Part shown: in pieces, positions 42,844 to 51,886 of the stretch | Numbering within the stretch: position 1 is the first letter of the stretch | How the letters are laid out: each line of letters opens with the position of its first letter | NCBI RefSeq assembly: GCF_009811555.1 | Contig: NZ_BLIN01000005.1 | Location: 1,931,501 to 1,995,500 of the forward strand | Direction: 5' to 3' | Source of the DNA: Streptomyces caniferus | GTDB lineage: Bacteria; Actinomycetota; Actinomycetes; Streptomycetales; Streptomycetaceae | DNA: 64,000 nt | Notes under the pieces: generated by a model | What the model was told of the DNA's origin: nothing | Database searches by the model: none | Seen by the model: only the letters and a program-made list of their open reading frames with translations | Program-made: the position numbers and the translations under genes

Positions 42844-43944
42844 CTACGGCCGGGCGGGCCCCGGGCCGAGCGGCTCGGCGGCCGGCGGCGGCGTACGGCC
42901 GAGGGTCGCCGCGGGGCGTACGCTCCCGGCGCCGAAGCGCGCCCTGGCCCGGTCGACGGCCGCCTCGATGCGGTGCGCCTTGTCGTCGGACGGGTCGAAG
43001 GTCAGCTGCCGGGTGGCGAGTTCGGCACGGCACAGATCCTCCGCGCGCAGCGCCACGGACCGTACCCGCGCCCGCTGCAGCCCGAGCGCGGCATGCAGCG
43101 CATAGGCCGCCCCGGTCAGTGCGGGCCCGTGCGCGGTCGGCCCGTCCAGCCGCCGGGTGCGGGTCGTGGTGGAGCGGTCGGCGTAGCGGACGGTGAGGGT
43201 GAGCGCGCGGGCCACCTGCCCGCTCGCGCGCATCCGGGCGCCGAGGTCGTCGGCGAGCGAGAGCAGCGCCCGGCGGCGCCTGGCCGGGTCCAGCTCATCG
43301 TGGACGAAGCGGTGTTCCGCGCCCATCGAACGGGCCGCGGCGTTGGGCGTCACCGGCGTCGGGTCGATGCCGCGGGCCCGCTCGTACACGATGCGGCCGG
43401 TCTTCGCGCCGAGGATCCGCTGCAGGGTCGCGGGCGGTGCGGCGGCGATCCGGCCGACGCTGTCGAGCCCGTACGCGCACAGGGCGCGGGCGGTGGCCGG
43501 GCCGACGCCGTGCAGCGCCGAGGCCGGGCGGCGGTCGAGGAACGCGGCGACCGCTTCGGGGTGCTCGGGGACGGACCGGATCTCCCCGGGGGCCGCGCCC
43601 TGGGCCGCCATCCGGGCGAGCAGCGGGTTGGCGCCGATCCCGATCGCGCACCGTACGCCGTGCCAGGCCAGCGCGCGCAGTCGTACCAGTTCGGCGATGC
43701 CCGCCGCGTCCCGGTCGAAGTAGCGCAGCGCACCGCGGACATCCGCCAGCGCGGCGTCCGGCGGCAGCGCCTCGATCACCGGGGTGAACTGCGCCAGGAG
43801 CCGCAGCAGTTGCTCGAACGCCCCGGCGCTCACAGGGGTGTCGTCGACGGTCCGGAACCGCACGTGGAGCAGGCCCGGCCGCCGCCCGGCAGGGGGCGTG
43901 GCGTCGGCCGCTCCGGGGGCGCCGGTGCCCGCGCCGGGGGTCAT
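42844..43944 (-). CDS. imuB: ImuB-like Y-family DNA polymerase homologue
   Basis: A 366-residue protein with the palm/finger and little-finger layout of Y-family polymerases (GVRCAIGIGANPLLARMAAQ, ALHGVGPATARALCAYGLDSVGRIA). The positions where active enzymes carry the metal-binding Asp and Asp-Glu read LLHVRFRT and ADVRGALRYF, so the catalytic acids appear absent. This fits ImuB, the non-catalytic adaptor that brings DnaE2 to damaged DNA. Its ATG overlaps the dnaE2 stop as ATGA, so translation is coupled. No imuA gene is present in the cluster. Confidence 0.8.
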   Translation of the reverse strand: MTPGAGTGAPGAADATPPAGRRPGLLHVRFRTVDDTPVSAGAFEQLLRLLAQFTPVIEALPPDAALADVRGALRYFDRDAAGIAELVRLRALAWHGVRCAIGIGANPLLARMAAQGAAPGEIRSVPEHPEAVAAFLDRRPASALHGVGPATARALCAYGLDSVGRIAAAPPATLQRILGAKTGRIVYERARGIDPTPVTPNAAARSMGAEHRFVHDELDPARRRRALLSLADDLGARMRASGQVARALTLTVRYADRSTTTRTRRLDGPTAHGPALTGAAYALHAALGLQRARVRSVALRAEDLCRAELATRQLTFDPSDDKAHRIEAAVDRARARFGAGSVRPAATLGRTPPPAAEPLGPGPARP

Positions 43945-46900
43945 CCCGCGCTCCCCGGGCTGGAGTGCCACAACTTGCGGCCGGTGGCGGCGCGTTCGCC
44001 CGCGGGCTGGAGGTCGGCCCACGGATGCAGCTCGTAGCCGGTCTCCAGCCGGAGGGTGCGGGCCGGGGCGGCGGGCCCGGGTGCCCGGTCCGCCTCGGGC
44101 TCCTCCCCCGCCTCCCTGCCCGCCCCGGCCGGGCCGTCGTCCGCCCCGGCCGGCGTCTCGTCCGGCGTCTCCGGTCCCGTCGCGAGCCGGGCGGCGACCG
44201 CCTCCAGCCCGCCCTCGCGGCGGAGTTCGGCCAGTTCGGCGAGGTTCCAGGCGGCGGTGCCGACCACGCTGAGGCTGCGCGGGCCGCGCCGCTGGACCGT
44301 ACCGCGCACCAGCAGCAGCCAGGAGTGGAAGATCGTGTGCGCGCATGCCGCGACGGGGCTGGGGGTGCCTCCCGGGCCGCCGGCGTCCTGGGGAGTGTCG
44401 AAGAAGGCGCAGTCGACCAGTCCCGTGCTGTCGTCGAGGGTGGTGAAGATGACCCGGCGACCGGAGCGGATCGGCGGCGTCTGCGTGGCCGCCTTGGCGC
44501 CGGCGACCAGCACCGTCTCGCCGTGCCGCGCGCTGCGCAGCAGCCGGGCGGGCAGCGCGCCCAGCTCGGCGAGGAACTCCCGGTGGTCGGCCATCAGATG
44601 GCGGGAGGTGTCCATGCCGAGGACGCCCAGCTCGGCGCTGAGCCGTTCGACGTCACTGAGGTCGGGCAGCCCCGCCGGCTCGACCGGATCGGCCGGCACC
44701 GCCCGCTCCGTGCCCGCGCCGTCGAGGGCCCCGGACGGCAGCGTCAGCTGGCCATCGGACGCCTGCCGCCCGTGGCGGTGCAGCTCGGCGAGGTACAGCA
44801 GCAGATCCCGCCGGTTCGCGCCGAAGGCGTCCAACGCGCCCACCCGGGCGAGGCGTTCGGCCACCGGGCGGCTCGGCCTGGCCCGCTGCCACAGGTCCTG
44901 GAGCGAGCGGTAGGGCTGCCCGGCCTCGATCCGCCGCGCCTCGGCCTCGCTCATGCCGTGCACATCGGACAGCGCGAGCCGCAGCCCCCAGAGCGCACCG
45001 GAGCGGGGGCCGCCGCCACCGGAACCGGACACCAGTTCGATCCGATGGGCGACCGCCGACCGGTTCACATCCAGCGGCAGCACCGGCACCCCGCGCCGCC
45101 GCGCGTCCGCGAGCAGCAGCCGCTTCGGATACATCCCGGGGTCGTGGGTGAGCAGCCCGGCGTAGAAGGCCGCGGGGTGGTGCGCCTTGAGCCAGGCGGA
45201 CTGGTAGGTGGGCACCGCGAAGGCCACCGCATGCGCCTTGCAGAAGCCGTACGAGCCGAAGGCCTCGACGATCTCCCAGGTGCGCGCGATGACGTCGGGC
45301 GCATAGCCGCGCCGCTCGGCGCACCGGGCGAACCAGGCGCGGAGCCGGCCCTGCAGCTCGGGGTGCGACAGCGCCCGCCGCTTCTCGTCCGCCTCGTCCC
45401 GCGCACAGCCCGTCATGATCCGCAACAGCTCGATGATCTGCTCGTGGAACACCACCACGCCGTAGGTCTCGCGCAGCGGTTCCTCCAGGTCGGGGTGCGG
45501 GTAGCGGACCGCCTTGCGGCCGTGCCGGGCCTCGATGAAGGGCCGCACCATGTCGGCGGCGACCGGCCCCGGCCGGAAGAGGGAGATGTCGACGACCAGA
45601 TCGTGGAAGGTGGCGGGCTGCAGCCTGCCGACCAGGTCGCGCTGGCCCGGCGACTCGATCTGGAAGCAGCCGAGCGTCTCGGTCGAACGGATCAGGCCGT
45701 AGGTCGCGTCGTCACCGGGCGGCACCTGCGCGGGGTCGTCGAGATCGATCCGGCGCCCGGTGGCCCGGCCGATCTCGGCGACCGCATGCGCCATCGCGGA
45801 CTGCATCCGCACGCCCAGCACATCGAGCTTGAGCAGCCCCAGGTCCTCCACGTCCTCCTTGTCGAACTGGGACATCGCAAAGCCCTCGCCGCTGGTCGGC
45901 ACGACGGGCGTGCGGTCCAGCAGGGTGGCGTCGGAGAGCAGCACCCCGCACGGGTGCATGGCGATCCCGCGCGGCAGCGCGTCCAGCGCCTCGACCAGCT
46001 GCCACAGCCGCTCGTCACCGGCCTCCCGCACCCCGCGCAGCTCCGGCAGCTCGGCCAGCGCCGCCCGCGCGTCCCGGGCGCGGATGTGCGGGAAGGCCTT
46101 GGCGAGGCGGTCCACCTGCGCCGGGTCCATGCCCAGGGCGGCACCCACGTCGCGTACGGCGTGCCGTACGCGGTAGGTCTCGGGCATCGAGACGGTGGCG
46201 ACCCGCTCGGCGCCGAAGCGGTCGAAGATCGCGCGGTAGACCTCCAGCCGGCGGGCGGACTCGACGTCGATGTCGATGTCCGGCAGCGCCGCCCGGCGCT
46301 CGGACAAGAAGCGCTCCATCAGCAGCCCGTGCTCGACCGGGTCGGCGTGGGCGATGCCGAGGAGGTGGTTGACCAGCGACCCGGCACCGGACCCGCGGGC
46401 CGCGACCCGGATACCCATCCCCCTTATGTCGTCCACGACTTGAGCGACCGTCAGGAAGTACGAGGGGTAGCCCAGGCGCTCGATCGTGCGCAGTTCGTCC
46501 TCCAGCCGCGTCCAGCGCACCCGGTCGCGGTCGTAGCCGCGCAGCACCATCCCGGCGGCGCAGCGCGAGCGCAGGACCCGGGCGGCGGTGCGGCGGCCCG
46601 CGCCCACCAGCCGCGGCTCGGGGAAGTGGACACGGCCGAGCCCGATGTCGTCCTGCGGGTCGACCAGGCACGCGCCGGCGGTTTCCTCGGTCATGGTGAG
46701 CAGCCGGTGGGCCAGGCCGCGCCGGAATCCGGCCGCCTCGGCGATCCGCTCGGCGGTGTGGCGCATCGAGGCGGCGTCCTTGAGCCAGCGCTCGCCGCCG
46801 TCCCAGGACTCGGGCCGGCGCCGGTCCACCGGCATCAGACGGCGGGCGGAGTCCAGGACGTCGGCGACCGGGCCCTGACCGGGGTCGGCGTAGCGGACCG

Positions 46901-47564
46901 CGTTGGTCAGCACGGCACAAACGCCCTGGTCGACGGCGAAGCCGAGGGTGCGGGCGGCCAGCCGCGGGGAGCCGGGGCCGCTGCCGGACCGCCCGTGGTC
47001 GACGACCTCCAGGCGCAGCGCCTCGCCGTACAGCTCGCGCCAGGGGGCGAGGAGCCGGGCGGCGCGGTCCGGGCGTCCGGCGGCCAGCGCCCGGCCGACC
47101 TCGGAGTCCGGCCCGAGCAGCACGGTCAGCCCGCCCGCGGCGGACTCCAGGGAGCTCCACGGGAGCACGGGCTGCTCGGCTCCGCCCGCATGGGCGGCGG
47201 AGACCAGCCGGCACAGGGCGGCCCAGCCGGCCGCTCCGTCGCGGGCCAGGAAGACGGCGCGGGCGGCGGACTCGTCGAGGAAGGCGCCGCCGCGCACCGG
47301 GGTGCGGCGGCGGGCGGCAGCGGGGCCGGCCGCGGGGCCCGACTCGCGCTCCGCCACGGCGAGTTCGGCGCCGAACAGCGGGCGGATGCCGGCCTCGGCG
47401 GCGGCCTTGGCGAACCGTACGGCCCCGGAGAGCCCGTCCCGGTCGGTCAGCGCGAGGGCGTCCATGCCGCGTTCGGCGGCGCGCTCGGCGAGCCGCTCCG
47501 GATGGGAGGCGCCGTAGCGCAGGGAGAACCCCGAAGCGGTGTGCAGATGCGTGAACCCGGGCAT
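43941..47564 (-). CDS. dnaE2: Error-prone DNA polymerase III alpha subunit DnaE2
   Basis: A 1207-residue translesion polymerase. The N-terminal PHP domain starts FTHLHTASGFSLRYGASHPE. The catalytic aspartates are within PDIDIDVES (Asp429, 431, 433), followed by the finger region (GFCKAHAVAFAVPTYQSAWL) and a C-terminal OB-like domain. The shorter length and DIDVES pattern separate it from the replicative DnaE1. It carries out induced mutagenesis in the SOS response together with ImuB. The ATG at 47564 follows AGGAGG at 5 bases. A LexA box lies 77 bases upstream. A short palindromic repeat (44359-44395) adds a Gly/Pro-rich insertion, DAGGPGGTPSP, near the C-terminus. Confidence 0.95.
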   Translation of the reverse strand: MPGFTHLHTASGFSLRYGASHPERLAERAAERGMDALALTDRDGLSGAVRFAKAAAEAGIRPLFGAELAVAERESGPAAGPAAARRRTPVRGGAFLDESAARAVFLARDGAAGWAALCRLVSAAHAGGAEQPVLPWSSLESAAGGLTVLLGPDSEVGRALAAGRPDRAARLLAPWRELYGEALRLEVVDHGRSGSGPGSPRLAARTLGFAVDQGVCAVLTNAVRYADPGQGPVADVLDSARRLMPVDRRRPESWDGGERWLKDAASMRHTAERIAEAAGFRRGLAHRLLTMTEETAGACLVDPQDDIGLGRVHFPEPRLVGAGRRTAARVLRSRCAAGMVLRGYDRDRVRWTRLEDELRTIERLGYPSYFLTVAQVVDDIRGMGIRVAARGSGAGSLVNHLLGIAHADPVEHGLLMERFLSERRAALPDIDIDVESARRLEVYRAIFDRFGAERVATVSMPETYRVRHAVRDVGAALGMDPAQVDRLAKAFPHIRARDARAALAELPELRGVREAGDERLWQLVEALDALPRGIAMHPCGVLLSDATLLDRTPVVPTSGEGFAMSQFDKEDVEDLGLLKLDVLGVRMQSAMAHAVAEIGRATGRRIDLDDPAQVPPGDDATYGLIRSTETLGCFQIESPGQRDLVGRLQPATFHDLVVDISLFRPGPVAADMVRPFIEARHGRKAVRYPHPDLEEPLRETYGVVVFHEQIIELLRIMTGCARDEADEKRRALSHPELQGRLRAWFARCAERRGYAPDVIARTWEIVEAFGSYGFCKAHAVAFAVPTYQSAWLKAHHPAAFYAGLLTHDPGMYPKRLLLADARRRGVPVLPLDVNRSAVAHRIELVSGSGGGGPRSGALWGLRLALSDVHGMSEAEARRIEAGQPYRSLQDLWQRARPSRPVAERLARVGALDAFGANRRDLLLYLAELHRHGRQASDGQLTLPSGALDGAGTERAVPADPVEPAGLPDLSDVERLSAELGVLGMDTSRHLMADHREFLAELGALPARLLRSARHGETVLVAGAKAATQTPPIRSGRRVIFTTLDDSTGLVDCAFFDTPQDAGGPGGTPSPVAACAHTIFHSWLLLVRGTVQRRGPRSLSVVGTAAWNLAELAELRREGGLEAVAARLATGPETPDETPAGADDGPAGAGREAGEEPEADRAPGPAAPARTLRLETGYELHPWADLQPAGERAATGRKLWHSSPGSAG
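44359..44395. repeat. Short interspersed repeat inside dnaE2
   Basis: The plus strand reads CTGGGGGTGCCTCCCGGG, then GCCGCCGGCGTC, then CTGGGGAG. It is the same general layout as 5712-5754 and 12479-12513 and stays in frame in dnaE2. Confidence 0.5.
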
Positions 47565-47640
47565 CCGCACCTCCTGCGCCTCATCCGCCCCCCGGCTGAC
47601 CCTGTGTCCCTCGTTCCTCCCCTCCACCATAACCCGCTCA

Positions 47641-47656
47641 TCGAACATTCGTACGA
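47641..47656. promoter_or_regulatory. SOS (LexA) box upstream of dnaE2
   Basis: TCGAACATTCGTACGA differs from the actinobacterial LexA consensus TCGAAC-N4-GTTCGA at one position. It is 77 bases before the dnaE2 start, on the promoter side, and predicts DNA-damage induction of dnaE2-imuB. Confidence 0.8.
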
Positions 47657-47798
47657 AGACCTGCCCGGGGGCCCCGGCCCGGCATCCGCCGATCAGCCCC
47701 GCCCGATCTGCGCACCCCCACCGCCAAACGGAAGATAGCGGTGCAAAAGCACCCGACACGGCGGACCGGCAGCCGGAAGCGCGGCGAGGAGCGACCGC

Positions 47799-48833
47799 AT
47801 GGCCACGACGGACGACGGCACCCGCACCACCTTCCTCGAAGAGGTGCGGAGCGCGGTGACGCCCCATGCCTCGCTGCTGGTGCTCGGCGTGCTGGGCCTG
47901 ATGATCGCGTTCATCACGTCGTACACCGGGGCCTTCCACCACCCCAGGCCCACCGATGTGCCGTTCGGCGTGGTCGCCCCCGCGCGGGTCAGCGGGGAAC
48001 TCGTGGGCAAACTGGACCGGCTGCCCGGCTCCCCCCTGGACCCGCGCGCGGTGCCCTCCGAGCGGGCCGCGCGCGCACGGCTCGCGGACCGGACCCTCGA
48101 CGGCGCGCTGATCGTCGACCCGCGCGGCCGCACCGACCGGCTCCTGGTGGCCGGCGGCGGTGGCGCCTCCCTCGCCCAGGCGGTCGAACTGGTCGTCCGC
48201 TCGGCGGAGAAGGCCGAGCGCCGCACCGTGCGCACCGTGGACGTGGCCCCGGCGGACCCGGGCGACAGCCGCAGCCTGTCGTCCTTCTACCTGGTCGTCG
48301 GCTGGTGCGTCGGCGGCTATCTGTGCGCCGCGATCCTGGCGATCAGCGCCGGGGCGCGGCCCTCCAACGGGCACCGGGCGGTCATCCGGCTGGCCGCGCT
48401 CGGCCTGTACGCGATCGCCGCCGGACTGGCCGGGACGCTCATCGTCGGACCGGTCCTCGGCGCGCTGCCCGGCACGTTCTTCGGGCTGTGGGGGCTGGGC
48501 GCCCTGATCGTGTTCGCGGTGGGTGCCACGACCCTGGCCTGCCAGGCCCTGCTGGGCATCATCGGCATCGGCCTGGCGATCCTGCTGATCGTCATCCTCG
48601 GCAACCCGAGCGCGGGCGGCGCCTACCCCTATCCGATGCTGCCGCCGTTCTGGCGCGCCATCGGCCCCGCCCTCCCCCCGGGCGCGGGCACCTGGGCCGC
48701 GCGCTCCCTGGCCTACTTCCGCGGCAGCGCGGTCACCGGCCCGCTCCTGGTGCTGTCCGCCTGGGCGGTGGGCGGCACCTTGATCACCCTGGCACGTTCG
48801 ATCTTCCGCACGAAAGGCGGGACCCCCTCATGA
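47799..48833 (+). CDS. ABC-2/YhgE-like membrane protein, unknown
   Basis: A 344-residue protein. One helix near the N-terminus (SLLVLGVLGLMIAFITSYTG) precedes an extracytoplasmic domain of about 125 residues, and five or six helices follow (LVVGWCVGGYLCAAILAIS onward). This layout matches YhgE/Pip and ABC-2-type transport-associated proteins. There is no ATPase partner here. The ATG at 47799 has GAGGAG upstream. It is translationally coupled with the next gene (ATGA overlap). It is divergent from dnaE2, and the LexA box lies in their shared gap. Confidence 0.75.
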   Translation: MATTDDGTRTTFLEEVRSAVTPHASLLVLGVLGLMIAFITSYTGAFHHPRPTDVPFGVVAPARVSGELVGKLDRLPGSPLDPRAVPSERAARARLADRTLDGALIVDPRGRTDRLLVAGGGGASLAQAVELVVRSAEKAERRTVRTVDVAPADPGDSRSLSSFYLVVGWCVGGYLCAAILAISAGARPSNGHRAVIRLAALGLYAIAAGLAGTLIVGPVLGALPGTFFGLWGLGALIVFAVGATTLACQALLGIIGIGLAILLIVILGNPSAGGAYPYPMLPPFWRAIGPALPPGAGTWAARSLAYFRGSAVTGPLLVLSAWAVGGTLITLARSIFRTKGGTPS

Positions 48834-49153
48834 CCCTCTCCGCCAACCGGCTGTCCGACCCCGCGGTACGGGCCCTGGTCACGGCCCTCAACAACAACGA
48901 CGAGCAGGCGTTCTTCGACGCCCTCACCCCCGACGCCACCATGTCCGACGACGGGTCCGACCGGGATCTGCGCGAGTGGTGCGACCGGGAGATCTTCGCG
49001 ACGCGAGGGCACATGGACGTGCGGTCCGAATCGCACCAGGGACTGTCCCTGGTGGCGGACTACCGCAACGACACCTGGGGCGAGATGCGCACCCGCTGGC
49101 GCTTCACGGTGGAGAACGGGAAGGTGAGCCGGTTCGAGACCGGGCAGGCCTGA
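48830..49153 (+). CDS. NTF2-like (SnoaL-type) small protein
   Basis: A 107-residue protein of the cone-shaped NTF2-like fold: VRALVTALNNNDEQAFFDALTPDATMSDDGSDRD, then TWGEMRTRWRFTVENGKVSRFETGQ. The family includes enzymes and ligand-binding proteins; no clear catalytic residue is seen. The start overlaps the membrane-protein stop, so the two probably work or are made together. Confidence 0.82.
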   Translation: MTLSANRLSDPAVRALVTALNNNDEQAFFDALTPDATMSDDGSDRDLREWCDREIFATRGHMDVRSESHQGLSLVADYRNDTWGEMRTRWRFTVENGKVSRFETGQA

Positions 49154-49180
49154 CCTCCGGCAGGGCATACGGCCCCGGCA

Positions 49181-49225
49181 GGGGATGGGCGCGGCATCTC
49201 ACGCCGGAGAGCCGCGCCCATCCCC
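49181..49225. terminator. Bidirectional terminator hairpin
   Basis: GGGGATGGGCGCGGC (49181-49195) pairs perfectly with 49211-49225 around a 15-base loop, between the convergent NTF2-like and SDR stop codons. Confidence 0.75.
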
Positions 49226-49274
49226 CGGCAAGCGCCCGCAGGGAGAGCGCCGGGGCCCGCCCACGGACCGTGGC

Positions 49275-50045
49275 TCACATATGCGTTCCGCCGTCGATCC
49301 GGATCTCCGTGCCGGTGATGAACGCACCGTCGCGCGAGGCGAGCATCGCGATGACCCCCGCGACCGTGTCCGGGCTCGCGAAACCCTCGCCGATGGCCGG
49401 GAAGAGCTTGTCGAACAGGCTCGTGTCGGCGTCCTCGGGCAGTCCGGGGACGGGGCCGCTGGTCATACCGCTGGCGATGGAACCCGGCGCCACGCACACC
49501 GCACGCAGCCCCTGCTTGCCGTACTCGCTCGCGATGGCGTGCGTCATGGACTGGATGCCGCCCTTGCTCGCCGCGTACGCCGACATGTACGGGTGCGCGA
49601 ACGAGGCGGAGGTGGAGCTGAAGTTGACCACGACCGGCTCCCGGCCCTCCAGGAGCGCGGGCAGCGACTCACGGATCATCAGGAACGTGCCGGTCAGGTT
49701 GACCGTGATGACCTGCTGGAACTCCGCCAGGCTGGTGTGGTGGGTGTGCGAGGAGCGCAGGATGCCGGCCGCGTTGACCAGGACGTCCAGGCCGCCGAGA
49801 GCGCTCACCGCGGCGGCGACGGCGGTACGGACCGCCGCCTCGTCGGCTATGTCCAGCACCGTGGTCTCCAGCCGCCCGGCGCCGCCGTCCGCGGCCGCCC
49901 GATCGGCGGTGCCCTGCAGACCCGCCGCATCGATGTCCGCCGCGACCACCCGGCCGCCCTCGGCGAGGATCCGGTGGACGGTGGCCCGGCCGATGCCCGA
50001 GCCGGCTCCGGTGATCAGGGTGCGGCGGCCGTCAAAGCGGTTCAT
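49275..50045 (-). CDS. Short-chain dehydrogenase/reductase (SDR)
   Basis: A 256-residue classical SDR. The cofactor motif GAGSGIG (residues about 13-19), the VNAAGIL strand, catalytic Ser in VNFSSTSASF and the YxxxK of MSAYAASKGG are all present; IDGGTHM closes it. An acidic residue after the second strand (ADID) favours NAD(H). The ATG at 50045 begins MNRFDGRRTLITG. It is divergent from a TetR gene, the usual arrangement of a regulated oxidoreductase; the substrate is unknown. Confidence 0.92.
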   Translation of the reverse strand: MNRFDGRRTLITGAGSGIGRATVHRILAEGGRVVAADIDAAGLQGTADRAAADGGAGRLETTVLDIADEAAVRTAVAAAVSALGGLDVLVNAAGILRSSHTHHTSLAEFQQVITVNLTGTFLMIRESLPALLEGREPVVVNFSSTSASFAHPYMSAYAASKGGIQSMTHAIASEYGKQGLRAVCVAPGSIASGMTSGPVPGLPEDADTSLFDKLFPAIGEGFASPDTVAGVIAMLASRDGAFITGTEIRIDGGTHM

Positions 50046-50089
50046 GGTCCAGCTCCGTTCTCGAGGTACTCGCGCACGGTATGCCCAGA

Positions 50090-50104
50090 TGGCACAGTGC
50101 GCCA
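50090..50104. promoter_or_regulatory. Operator candidate between the SDR and TetR genes
   Basis: TGGCACAGTGCGCCA is palindromic except for one pair. A related half-site, GTGCCA, lies at 50117-50122. Both are in the 107-bp divergent promoter region and could be bound by the adjacent TetR. Confidence 0.5.
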
Positions 50105-50152
50105 ATTTCGCGTGACGTGCCAATGTCGGCCGATCTTCCGTAGGCTGACGCC

Positions 50153-50821
50153 ATGCCCACCGCACCCCGACCCGCCCCGCTCCCCCGCCCCTCGCTCACC
50201 GAGCGGCGCAAGGCCGAGACCCAGCTGGAGATCGCCCGTACCGCCGCGGCCCTGTTCACGGAGCGCGGCGCCGCCGTCACCGCCGACGACATCGCCCGCG
50301 CCTCGGGGGTCGCGCTGCGCACCTTCTACCGGTACTTCCGCACCAAGGAGGACGCGGTGGCACCGCTGCTCGCCGTCGGGGTGCAGCAGTGGATCGACGA
50401 CCTGGCCGCCGCCTCTCCCGGCCCGGACGCGGCCGCCGTACGCGAGGTGCTGGAGCAAACGGCCCGCCGGTCGCTGACACCCGCCGACGAACCGGCCGTG
50501 GACGCGCTGCGCTGGACCCGCGGGCTGCTGCGGGCGATGCCGGCCGATCCCACACTGCGTGCGGTCTGGCACCGGGTCCACCACGAGGCCGAGGAGGCGC
50601 TGGTGCCGGTCCTGGCGCGACTGACCGGCGCGGGCCCGCTGGAGGCACGGCTGGCCGCGGCCGCCGCGAACACCGCGATGCGGGTCGCGGTGGAGGAGTG
50701 GGCGGCGGGCGGCGGGGCGCCGGACGGGCCCCAGGGGCCCGCCGCGCTGGTGACACGGTGCATGCGGACACTCACGGCCGGGCTCCCGCAGCGGGACGGG
50801 GCGGACAGCCGCGAAGGGTGA
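50153..50821 (+). CDS. TetR/AcrR-family transcriptional regulator
   Basis: A 222-residue repressor. The HTH (about residues 18-62) has ARTAAALFTERGAAVTADDIARASGVALRTFYRYF, preceded by LTERRKAETQ; a helical ligand domain follows. The ATG at 50153 is the first start in frame. It is divergent from the SDR and probably represses it and itself through the palindrome at 50090-50104. Confidence 0.88.
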   Translation: MPTAPRPAPLPRPSLTERRKAETQLEIARTAAALFTERGAAVTADDIARASGVALRTFYRYFRTKEDAVAPLLAVGVQQWIDDLAAASPGPDAAAVREVLEQTARRSLTPADEPAVDALRWTRGLLRAMPADPTLRAVWHRVHHEAEEALVPVLARLTGAGPLEARLAAAAANTAMRVAVEEWAAGGGAPDGPQGPAALVTRCMRTLTAGLPQRDGADSREG

Positions 50822-51298
50822 GAGGTGAGGTGCCGGCGGGAGCGCGGTTGCCGGGCCGCAAACGGGCAAACCCGTGCCCGCGCGCCGGCGGAACCGGGCC
50901 CTCAGGGCGGCCGGACCCGGGCGGGGTAAGGCGAGCAACGGGTGGCCGGTTCTTACCTCAGCGGGCATCCCGGGCAGCACGGAGGGACCCTCCGCCCCTC
51001 CTCTTCGGCCAATCGCCGGAGATCCAAACCCGCCCGAACGGCCGGTCGGCGGCCGGATCCCTCCCTTCCGGGCGCGGGCGGCCCTTGCCAGGAGCATGAC
51101 CGGCACCGCATCCCCGCTGGCCGCACCGCCCTTCCCTCGGGCCGGGCCGCACCACCTCCGGCCCGTTCGCGCCATTACTCTCAGCTTTCACCTAATGACT
51201 CAAAGCGATCGCCTTGTGCCCACTCAAGATGCTTTCGAGGTGCGGTTGGGCCAGACTCCCGTCCGGTATCTGCACCTTCGAGCAAGGGAGTGTTCGTC
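50822..51298. other. Intergenic region before the inhibitor gene
   Basis: 477 bp with no gene or strong repeat recognised. The last 60 bases should hold the leader of the inhibitor gene. Confidence 0.4.
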
Positions 51299-51736
51299 AT
51301 GCGGTACATCACTGGGGCGGTCGCGCTCGGCGCGGCGCTGGTCCTGGGCACCCTGGCCACCACCGCACAGGCCGCCGCACCGGCGCAGCCGGCGCGGAGC
51401 GGCGGCCTCTACGCCCCGACGGAACTGGTGCTGACGGTCGGCCAGGGCGAAAGCCGCGCGACCGCCACGGTGCAGCGCGCCGTGACGCTCAGCTGTATGC
51501 CCGGGGCCAGGGGCAGCCACCCGGACCCGCAGGCCGCCTGCACCCAGCTGCGGGCGGTGGCCGGCGACTTCAACGCGATAACCGCCACCCCCTCGGACCG
51601 CCTGTGCACCAAGGAGTGGAACCCGTTCGTGGTCACCGCGGACGGCGTGTGGCAGGGCAAGCGGGTCTCGTACAGCTACACCTTCGCCAACGCCTGCGCG
51701 ATGAACAGCGACCTCGACTCGGTCTTCGCGTTCTGA
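51299..51736 (+). CDS. Subtilisin inhibitor-like (SSI family) secreted protein
   Basis: A 145-residue exported serine-protease inhibitor. The signal peptide is MRYITGAVALGAALVLGTLATTAQA. The mature domain has APTELVLTVGQGESRATATVQRAVTLSC at its start and four cysteines forming the two family disulfides. The reactive-site loop reads DRLCTKEWNP, placing Lys at P1 and thus predicting trypsin-like targets, in contrast to the Met P1 of classic SSI. The ATG at 51299 follows AAGGGAG. The next gene, convergent, is a streptogrisin-like protease. Confidence 0.93.
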   Translation: MRYITGAVALGAALVLGTLATTAQAAAPAQPARSGGLYAPTELVLTVGQGESRATATVQRAVTLSCMPGARGSHPDPQAACTQLRAVAGDFNAITATPSDRLCTKEWNPFVVTADGVWQGKRVSYSYTFANACAMNSDLDSVFAF

Positions 51737-51749
51737 TCCGAGCCGTTCA

Positions 51750-51784
51750 GATCCCCGGGCACCGGTGGGTGGTGCCCGGGGATC
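51750..51784. terminator. Terminator after the inhibitor gene
   Basis: GATCCCCGGGCACC (51750-51763) pairs perfectly with 51771-51784 around a 7-base loop, just after the SSI stop and downstream of the convergent S1 protease gene. Confidence 0.8.
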
Positions 51785-51886
51785 GTCGTGTGCGGCGGGC
51801 GCGCCGTGGGCCGGTGCCGCCCCCGGACGTGGACCGCGTCCGGAAGGCGGCGCCGTGCGCCAGGGCAAGGTGCCGCCGCGCGAGGG

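Noticed and set aside
43965..47738. 1257-codon plus-strand frame across dnaE2
   Set aside because: It mirrors the codon bias of dnaE2 on the other strand; no recognisable domain.
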